From: Euborellia annulipes
Taxonomy: Eukaryota; Arthropoda; Insecta; Dermaptera; Anisolabididae
Assembly: GCA_023213315.1 (NCBI GenBank)
Contig: JAKCPI010000289.1
Span: 124,001-188,000, forward strand
Reading direction: 5' to 3'
DNA length: 64,000 bases
Shown piece after piece: positions 37,201 to 47,055 of the stretch. The position numbers and the translations under genes were made by a program. The stretch's first letter is position 1; every line of letters begins with the position of its first letter. The notes beneath the pieces were generated by a model, which was not told the origin of the DNA, searched no databases, and worked only from the letters and a program-made list of their open reading frames with translations.

Positions 37201-40200
37201 ATCTCCAATAAAAGTAAACTTTTTAAATTATAAAAAAAATTCGCAATTTATAATAAAACACTTTGCCTGACGATGATAGATATTTTAATTTTATTTAGCA
37301 TTATGATATCAATTATTTTTTATAGTTGGGAAAACGTAAACGAGGCAAATCTGCACCTGTAAAAACAATTTCCACTCCAAAGAACGCTAAAAGGTCAAAA
37401 ACTCAAGAGGCGAAGCAAACTTCTACTCCTGCTCCCTCAACGTCTAATCCAACCAGTACTAATTTGGATGATAAAGAATTCACCCACACCAAATTAGATT
37501 TTTTAAAACCAGGCAAAATTAGAGATGCAAAAAAACGATTAGAAAATGAACCTGACTATGATCCTAAAACACTTTATGTTCCTGAAGATTTTAAAATAAA
37601 ACAATCGCCGGTAAGAAATAAAATAAAATAAAGAAATATTTGTTATAAATGAATTTAAATACAGTACCAGGTACATTCCTATGAATTTTTTTTCCTAGGC
37701 AATGCGTCAATGGTGGGAATTGAAATCTACACACTATGATTGTGTTCTTTTCTTCAAAGTTGGGAAATTTTACGAACTTTATCATATGGATGCTATTATT
37801 GGAATTCGTGAACTTGGTTTGCTCTTATGAGAGGTTGGTTGGGGGGAAATCTTATGATTGTGTTCTTTTCTTCAAAGTTGGGAAATTTTACGAACTTTAT
37901 CATATGGATGTATTATTGGAATTCGTGAACTTGGTTTAGCTCTTATGAGAGTTAGTATCTCTAAAATAAAATAAAAATACTTTATTTTATTTTATTCATT
38001 TTATTTAATTGCTAGGGTGAACATGCACACTCTGGATTCCCTGAACTAGCTTATGGACGTTATTCTGCTTCATTAATTGCCAAAGGATTCAAAGTAGCTC
38101 GTATTGAGCAAACAGAAACACCAGAAATGATGGCAGATAGGTGTAAAGGCAGTAAGTGATTAATTATTGCTATTAAAATAAGAGAGAATCCTGGAGATTA
38201 AATTAATCTCTGATATTGATAACTCTCAAATTTGAATTTTGATTTTATTTAAATCATTAGCCCAATTAAAGAATATTTAGTCGAAATACAAAGCAACTTA
38301 ACTCTTTGTCCGTTAGTATATTTAAGTTGCTGTCTAATAATTTATTTGTTGATTACTTTATAAGCTAATAAGCATTGAATAATTTTATATACAAAAAAAT
38401 TTTGAATATTAAAAACTCCACAATTAACTCAAGGCTTAAAACATGAGCTCGAATGACAACTATCATTATTTATTTGTTATTTAAATAAATCCTAAATATC
38501 TCAAGTTTGTGAGTTTTCAATTGCGTAAAGAGCCACCTCCTGGCTACCTGCTTCCTCTTTAATTGTTAAATATAACAGTCTCCTTATTACTTCGGAATTG
38601 ATCAAATTCCAAAAACAATTGTGTATTTGCATGTTAATTGAGCATCTGACTTTGATTTCTATATATATATATATATAAAACCACCGGGTTTAATAAAACT
38701 CCCAGAGATTAAATATTTTGGCATAAGTTTATTAGACCATTCTCACTTTTTGGAAATTATATACATTTATAAACTCAGTCAATATGATTTAACATATGTG
38801 ATCAATAATCCTTCATTTAAAAAAAATATACCAGGTATACTTGTATAATTCTCAAAAACTGAGGATGGTCTGATATATTTAGACTTATTTATGAAAGATT
38901 TATTAAACCTGATGCTTTCTGCCTTAGTCATCATTATTATTATAATTAATGGGTTTAGAAGCAAAAGAGTACTAAGGACGAAAATCTCTTAGATATTTAC
39001 GTTAAAATTTATAGTCCCATCAAAAATTCAGGTAGCCTATTACCTTAAATTTTTTTACTATAAGAGGTGTGTTCAAAAAGAAACAGAACTTTTGCCTTAT
39101 CAGCTTTATTGCTTATTGTTTAACATTTTTAGCAATGTCCCCTTCAAAATAGTCCCCTCTACTGGCAATACACCGTTACCATCGTTTCTTCCATTTTTGG
39201 AACGCCTCCCTGAAAACATTTTGTGTGACGGCGCGCAAGTTTCTCGTTGCATTGTTCTTATCTCCTATAAGACGCGCTTTCAACGTGTTTGGGAAACAGG
39301 AAAATGGATGCTGTGCCAGGAAGAGGCTTGAATTGTGGGAAAACCTAACTGAAAAACACATTGAAAGGACGACGTTTCCAAACCATAGAGGAGATACAGG
39401 ACAATGCGACCAGGAACCTACGCTCCGTCCCACACAATGTGTTCCAAGAGACGTTCCAAAAATTGAAGAAACGATGAGAACTGTGTATTGCCAGTAGTGG
39501 GGCTATTTTGAAGGGAAAAGTGCTTAATATGTTGTACAATAAAACAATAAGCGGTTTCTTTTGAAGTCATCTCATCTCATAAATTATTACTGGTACAGTG
39601 GGCGCCTCAAGTGCCTGATCTGCCCGAGTGGAACCTTGTGTTTAGGCAAGCAAAATACTTAGCTTTCTGAAGTATTATCTTAAAAGTAGCTTTTACCCTT
39701 CAGTTGCCTTAAAAAAAGATGATTTATTTATTTTAAAAATATTCGTTTGGTTTACTAAGCCCATGGCTCCACTCTGGAGCAGATCAGTGATGCCCACTGT
39801 CCTAACGATCGGTCTGATCTCTAGCCAGAATTCAGAGAAGATGTCAAGGAAGATGTCTATACACATATCTTAATTTCCGCCCATTTGTCACTTGCACCTC
39901 TTTGCTTCTGACCCTCTCAATTGTGGATTTAATAATATTAAATACATTTTTTTTTAATAGTGTTTAAACCTACCAAATTTGACCGTGTCGTTAATCGAGA
40001 AATTTGCCAATTGACAACAAAAGGTACTTGCACTTATTCTGTCTTGGATGGAGAACTTCATTCGGATGAAAATAATTTCCTACTCAGTATTATAGAAAAG
40101 GTACTTTTATTCTTAAATATTTACTTTTTCTTAATTTTGCACTGTAATGGTAATAAACAAATTTAAAATATTGTTATTTAGAAATCTGATGGTACAGCAG

Positions 40201-41466
40201 GCGGTGAAGTTGAGTATGGAGTTTGTTTTGTTGATGCTACTATTGGTACTTTTCATATTGGACAATTTAAAGATGACAGACATTCGTCAAATTTACGCAC
40301 ACTTTTAGCTCATCATCCACCTTGTCAAGTATGTATTAATCCTATACACTTTTATTTATGAAATATTTTAATAAACAAAAAAATTTTAGGTTCTCTATGA
40401 TCGTCGAGTTATTTCTGATAGAACATTGGTTTTGTTGAGGGCTTTGGATGTTTTACTAGAACCTCTTACAACAAATGCGGATTTACCTGATGCCTCATCT
40501 ACCCTAAATCTTATAAATGAACGAAATTATTATGGAGATGGAAAACCTTCAGAGACTTACCCGAAGGAATTGAAGAAATTTCTCAGTGATGGTAATAATA
40601 ATTTCAAAATGAATGCCGTTGACTCTTTCATGATTGAACTATATAGTTACAAAATCTGGTGTGACTGGTCGCACAGCACACATGCTTATAACAACAGATT
40701 TTTTTGTGTCGACATATTTTTAGTATCCGCCGATAAATTAAAAATTCAAAATGTAAAAGTTATAATCATAGAAAAACATTTATATTTTGTTACCATGGCA
40801 ACAATTTCTACAGATTTCAATGGCAAAATGAGATTATACATTTTAAAGAGCATCTAAAAAATAATTTATTTTTCAATTTTAAACAAAATTTCTAGTATAT
40901 ATAAAAATTAATTAAAATAATATGATTTTTATTTAGGAGATTCACTTTGTCTTACTGCCGATGACAATTATCAAATGGCTATCCAAGCTTTTGGAGCTTT
41001 AATATCTTATCTTCGAAGAGGACATTTAGATGTTCAGCTTGTTTCTCGCAAAATGGTAGAAATTTATCAACCTCCAACTATAGAAGAAAATCTACCAAAT
41101 AAACCGATGCCTAGCATAGAAAAAGTTTGTCTTCCAAAACATATGGTAATTTTCATTAAATCTTAAATTTTAACTTTTAATTATAAATAAATAAATAATT
41201 TTTTTCTTAGGTTTTAGATGGAGTTACTATGTCAGGTTTAGATTTACTTCGTAATGGTGAAGGAGGAAAAGAGTGTACTTTGCTACAAAGAATAGACTTT
41301 TGTGTTACACCATTCGGACGGCGGTAATTCCAACTTAAATAAACTAATGAGATATATTTATTGAGTTTATTGATAACCAACTATTTTGTGAATTCAATTT
41401 TTTGCAAAAACTAAGCCAAAACGTGGAGTAAATAATCTCAATAATCAACCACCTCCCAATCCGAGA

Positions 41467-41499
<33 letters not shown>

Positions 41500-44400
41500 C
41501 TACTACAGTAGGGTGGTCCTTATTTTTGTAATACAGATAGGCTACCTCTCAAATTGTTCCTTTATATAAAAAAATAAATCGTGGCTTTTTTTACTTAAAA
41601 AAATATATATATATAACAAAATCGTTGGATCGAATTTTGAGAAAATCTAAAAATACTGAAAAAGTACACCAGTAAAGTACTAGAACTTTTTCGCCGATTT
41701 GGTTCAAAAGCTTATTTTCACCCATTGAGGGCGGGGGGGGGGGGGCATTTGCCCCAAGAGCTCTGATTTTTATAAAATTTTATATTATTCTAAATAAAAT
41801 ATTTCAAAATATTTCTACGAGTATATAAACGGTACAAAATTAAACAATTAAATTAAATATCTTTTGGTCAAATGTGAGTACCAATTTGTAAGTTAAAAAA
41901 AAAAAAAAAAAAAAAATTTGCCCTCCAACAAAAAGTTGAAATGACACCGCTGTAGGGTTATTAAAATTCAATCTTTTCTTATTAATTCTATTATTTTATT
42001 ATGTATTCTTTAAGGTAATTTTAAGCAATAAAAGATTCTAAATATTAAATTTCTAAACATTTTTTAATGCTATGGAAAAAAAGACCTGTACCTGCTATTA
42101 AATTTCTAAAAAAAAATATGACCTCTATATATATATATATAAGCTTATAAATAAGGACCACTCTAATATACAGTATATATAGCCTATATATATAGTTGCT
42201 TTTTGAGGTTGTTGCTGTGATGCGATTATATAATAGAGGAATGGAGATATTAGCCAAATTGGAATGATCCAGGTTCAATAAAACTCCCAGAAAAAGACGT
42301 TTCGGCCTGAATTTATTTGGCCATCTGAAGATGGCCGAAACGTCTTTTTCTGGGAGTTTTATTGAACCTGGATCATTCCAATTTGGCTAATATCTCCATT
42401 CTTCTATTATAATGACATGATATGTTTATATATATCAATATATACGAGTATATTTTACAAGGTTGGATGAATATGAAGACAAAAACTCTTGAGCTAAGTA
42501 GCTTTGATATTGAAATTTACTCTCCTTTTTATATTTTGGAGTTATTTGGCCAATAAATAATTATAAGAAAACTAGAACCAGAGATTCACATATATAAAAA
42601 TATCATTGCATTGAGTATCATTTGTCAAATTCATTAAGATTATTTCTCCTTTATAAGTCTGTTTATTTTAAATATAATATTATTTATATGTTTAAGATTA
42701 CTTCCTAAATGGATTTGTCATCCACTTTGTGATATTTCATCAATCAAATCTCGTCAGGAGGCAATTAAGGATCTGTCCACAATGAATGGTATAGTTCAAG
42801 AAGCTCGTTCACTTATGCGACAATTGCCAGATCTTGAACGTCTTCTTAGCAAAATACATACACTAGTAAGAATATTCTTTTTATTATTTAAAATCGTTTA
42901 CAGATACTTATTTCTTTTTATGGTTCACAGGGAAATGCAGCACTAGGTAAAGATCATCCAGATAGCAGAGCCATTTTTTTTGAAGAAAATACATTTTCAA
43001 AGAGAAAAATTAAGGATTTTACTACCGCTCTTAAAGGATTCAGAATTGCCGAAAAAGTAAGACTAATTAGTGTAATAAGCCAAATAAAATTGGATTATTT
43101 TAAGAAAAAAAGATTCGGTTTCTGCGATGATTAAGGGCAGTGGTGGCCAACGAGAAGCCCGGAAGTCGCGATGTACAGTGAGGGACAATATTAAGTCCCA
43201 CCCATACTTTTTCTACTTGTGATTATTTCATTGTTTTTATAAAAGAAAATGAAAATCTTTATTGGAAATTTTCTAGAATTGAACCATGAAAGTTTCCATT
43301 AAAAAGTATATAATATTTTTTAAAAACAATGAAATAATCACAAGTAGAAAACGCATGGGTGGGTCTTAATATTGTCTCTCACTGTAGGGGAAAGTTGGGT
43401 AAAACCGTACAGGCGGGTCAAACCGACCACTCTCGTATTTGTGTGATGTGAGCTGAAATTCGGTGAGAACAATATCAACTATTAAAAAGACAGCTATAAA
43501 AAGTAGATGAAGCTGTGTTTCTTGTCTATCGGCCCCGTGGTTTAGGTGTGAATATTTTTTGAAAATTTTCGTAACTTTTTGTCTGATTTTAGGGTGACAA
43601 AAATCCTATTTTATATATGACAAGACTGCTACTTTTACAAAAGTTAAGTCAATATATGAATTCACTGTATATAGTAGCATATTTTAACATAGTAATGAAT
43701 TGTCACGATTTGCATTACAACTATAAAAACACCAAATTTGTTTCGCTATATACTGCGGGGCAAAATCGCATTCTACTGAATGGGGCAAAATCGCATCTGG
43801 TCGGTTTTGCCCCACCATTTTTTTTTTTTCTTGACAAATCAATGAAAATAACAGGTTATAATTCGAATACTCGCATTTATTAATTTAACTTAAAAAGAGG
43901 AAAGGTGGAAAACCTGGGTAAGGCCGGGGAAAATGCAATTTTAACATCAACACCTTATAAGTTGGAAGTAGAAAAGAAAGAAAAAAGAATGTAGAAAAAC
44001 AGAAAGTAGGTCTAATGGGAAAAAAGAAAATAGACAGAAAGGAAAAAGAACCAGGTAAAAGAGCTAAAAGGAAACTCTCTTACAACACTGACGAAAGAAA
44101 ATGAAAAAAGAAGAAAAAAAGCCGAAGACAGTGCTAAAAGCAAAGACATCATTAAGTCCGAATTTCCTGAACGAACTCCTGCTTAATGTGACGATTCTAC
44201 TGTTGATGAGGATGAAGCATGCATTTTTAGTAATGACCTATATGCTAATTCGACAGATAGAGAGGGATTGGTCCTATGGTCTAAATGCCGAGGATGGGCC
44301 CATGATGCTTGTTCGAACTTTGAGGATAAAGATGACACTTTAGTTTGCGATTTTTGTTTGTAACTATTTGTTTTGTAGAATTTGTATCTTTTTTTAATTT

Positions 44401-45600
44401 TTTTTAACTTTTGAATAAATATTTTGAAAGAATATTTTTTCTCATTGAATTTATACGGCTTCCGATTTTGCCCCACCCATGTTCCGGTTTTACCCCACCC
44501 ATGGGGCAAAACCGTCATTTTGCAAAGGTTTACAAAAAAATCAATAATTAAATAACTATAAGCATGAATGCTTTCAAACTCATACAATTGCTTATTGAAC
44601 CTAATTTTCGTATAAAAATCTCACTAAATAACTCTTCTGTTTCAATTTAAAGCTTAGGTGGTCGGTTTTGCCCCACTTTCCCCTACATATCTCCAAAAGA
44701 ATACATCATGGATCGATAACAAAAAAAGTCCGGTAGGAAATCTTATTCCTGAAATTTGTTCCGCTTGCAGATAAAGTTAATCAACCAAGGTTTATTGATA
44801 TGTTGCCAGGCGCTAATTTTTCTTAAATATTCCAAAAACTAAAACAATGTAATCCAATTATAATACTTCTGCCTATTTATTTTTAGTATGAAAATAATAT
44901 TTTTTTTTAATTTACTCAAAATTTATGGGAAATTCTTAATTTAAAATCATGCTTCTTAGTTTGAATTAATATAAAGGGGTTGCTGAAAGAAAAATTTTTG
45001 GAAAAGGCTACTCTTCAGAAAAAAGATTCAAATTTTTAGAAGAGAATCTTATCATAAAAGGTTACTAGAAAAAGAAATTTAAAAACTAAATTATATTTTC
45101 TTTCAGATATTTGAAATGTTTCAAAACGAAGAAATATCTTCAGCTCTTCTTGGACAATTATTAACGATCCCATCAATTAAGGAAGATCTTGACTTCTTTG
45201 AATCAGCTTATGATCAAGATGCATCAGCTCGGGATGGGAATATTATTCCAACAAAAGAAGGAGTTGATCCTGATTATGATTCCGCTCTCGAAGAAATTGC
45301 TAAGCTCAAAAAAGAAGGAGAGGCTTATTTAAAAGTAAGCATCATACAAGTATTCTTCCATTTGTACCAAATCTACATTTTACATGAGATTAGATATCTT
45401 TTAAACATTTTTACCTAAAAAATCTGAAATGACCTCCCCAAAACTTTCTCGTATATTCTGGGAATGATGTGTGTGTGTGTGTGTGTCTGTATGTGTTTTT
45501 TTAACACACACTTCTTTCCCACTCACACTCACACTCATACATACACACAGTCTTTTCGGCACCTTAGGGCATTTAAGACTTTAAACGATAACCGTTATTA

Positions 45601-45653
<53 letters not shown>

Positions 45654-47019
45654 GGTCCAGGCCACGATTTGTTAAACAAATGAATTTGTTTATTTACATT
45701 TTTTTAATGACAGCTGTATGATTTTGTTTTGATTTTTTTTTTTTCAAAAAAAATTTTTTTTTTAAACCCTCACACTCTCACACCCATACACACAGTCTTT
45801 TCTGCAACTTAGGCCATATAAGACTTTTTAAAATAACCGTTATTTATGAGTATATTGGGGGTCCAGGCATTTTTATTTAAACCGTTTGGTATTCAAATGG
45901 CTTAAATAAAATCATCGGACTGCCTGGGATCCGAACCCGAGACCCTTGGTATAAAAGGTCAGCACGCTACCAACTATACCAAGCTACACCACACCACACT
46001 ACACCAAGCACCTAGAGCTTTTCCCCATTAACGGAAATTCACTTTTTTTCGTTGTTTTCGAAAAAATGTCAAAAACTTTTTAAAATAGAGTAATTTATCA
46101 TAATATAACAAAAAAATTGAAAATTTCAAAATTTTTGAAAATAAGCAATCGTGTTCACACCCACACACACACTCGGACACACAGACAAAATGCTCTAATT
46201 GGTTTTTTTTTTTACTCAGGGGGGTCTAAAATGTGGAGAATCATCATCATTTTTTGTCGATTACAATACTTTCTCTTTATATACTATACAAGAAAGTAAA
46301 AACATTTTTTATTATTTTGATCTTATTTAATTAATATTTTTTTTAGAAAGAAATGGAACATTTCGGAGCCAAAGTTACATTTTTTGGATCGGATAAAAAA
46401 CGCTTTCAAATTGAAGTTTCTGAAAATGCATCAAAACGCGCTGCTTCCCACCATGAGCTTCAATCAACCCGAAAAGGATTTAAAAGATTTTATTCACCTA
46501 CCGGTCGGGAATTACTTGAAAAACAAATTGCTGCGGAAGAACGTAAAGCAACTGCTTTGCGGGATATTAGTAGGCGAATATTCGAAAAATTTTCAAACCG
46601 GTAAAATATTTGTATTTTATTGACAATAAGTGAGTGGGTTCACAATAGAGGGGGGGGGGGGGGCCGGGAAACAAAAAAAAGGGGGGGGGGTATTCCCCCC
46701 CCAGGGGTGGGGGGGGGAATTTTCTTTATTTAATTTGTTGTTTATATAGATGTCGTATAGGAGTTCAAAGATTCCTAAACGAAACGTGGAAGTACCAAAG
46801 AGGGTATGTGCCATTTTTCGAGATGAAAAATATGTTGCAGTGTGTCTTTTTTGCAAAAAAAACCCTGCATAATACAGCTTCTAATATCTAGTTCAAATAA
46901 AAGTCACTTAAAATAAGAATACCCCCTTATAACGCTGGCAGATGTTTCTTTTCCACCCAATATCTCGCTATATTTGACATATAGAATGTTAAGAAAATTA
47001 TAAATTTTACAAGGTGTAG

Positions 47020-47055
<36 letters not shown>

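Noticed and set aside
40592..40857. Extension of the MSH6 exon 11 frame for 89 codons
   Set aside because: Reads past a consensus donor into an R1 repeat; the spliced frame into exon 12 matches the family.
44183..44587. 134-codon minus-strand frame
   Set aside because: Antisense shadow of the pogo Cys/His tail and terminal repeat; no domain.
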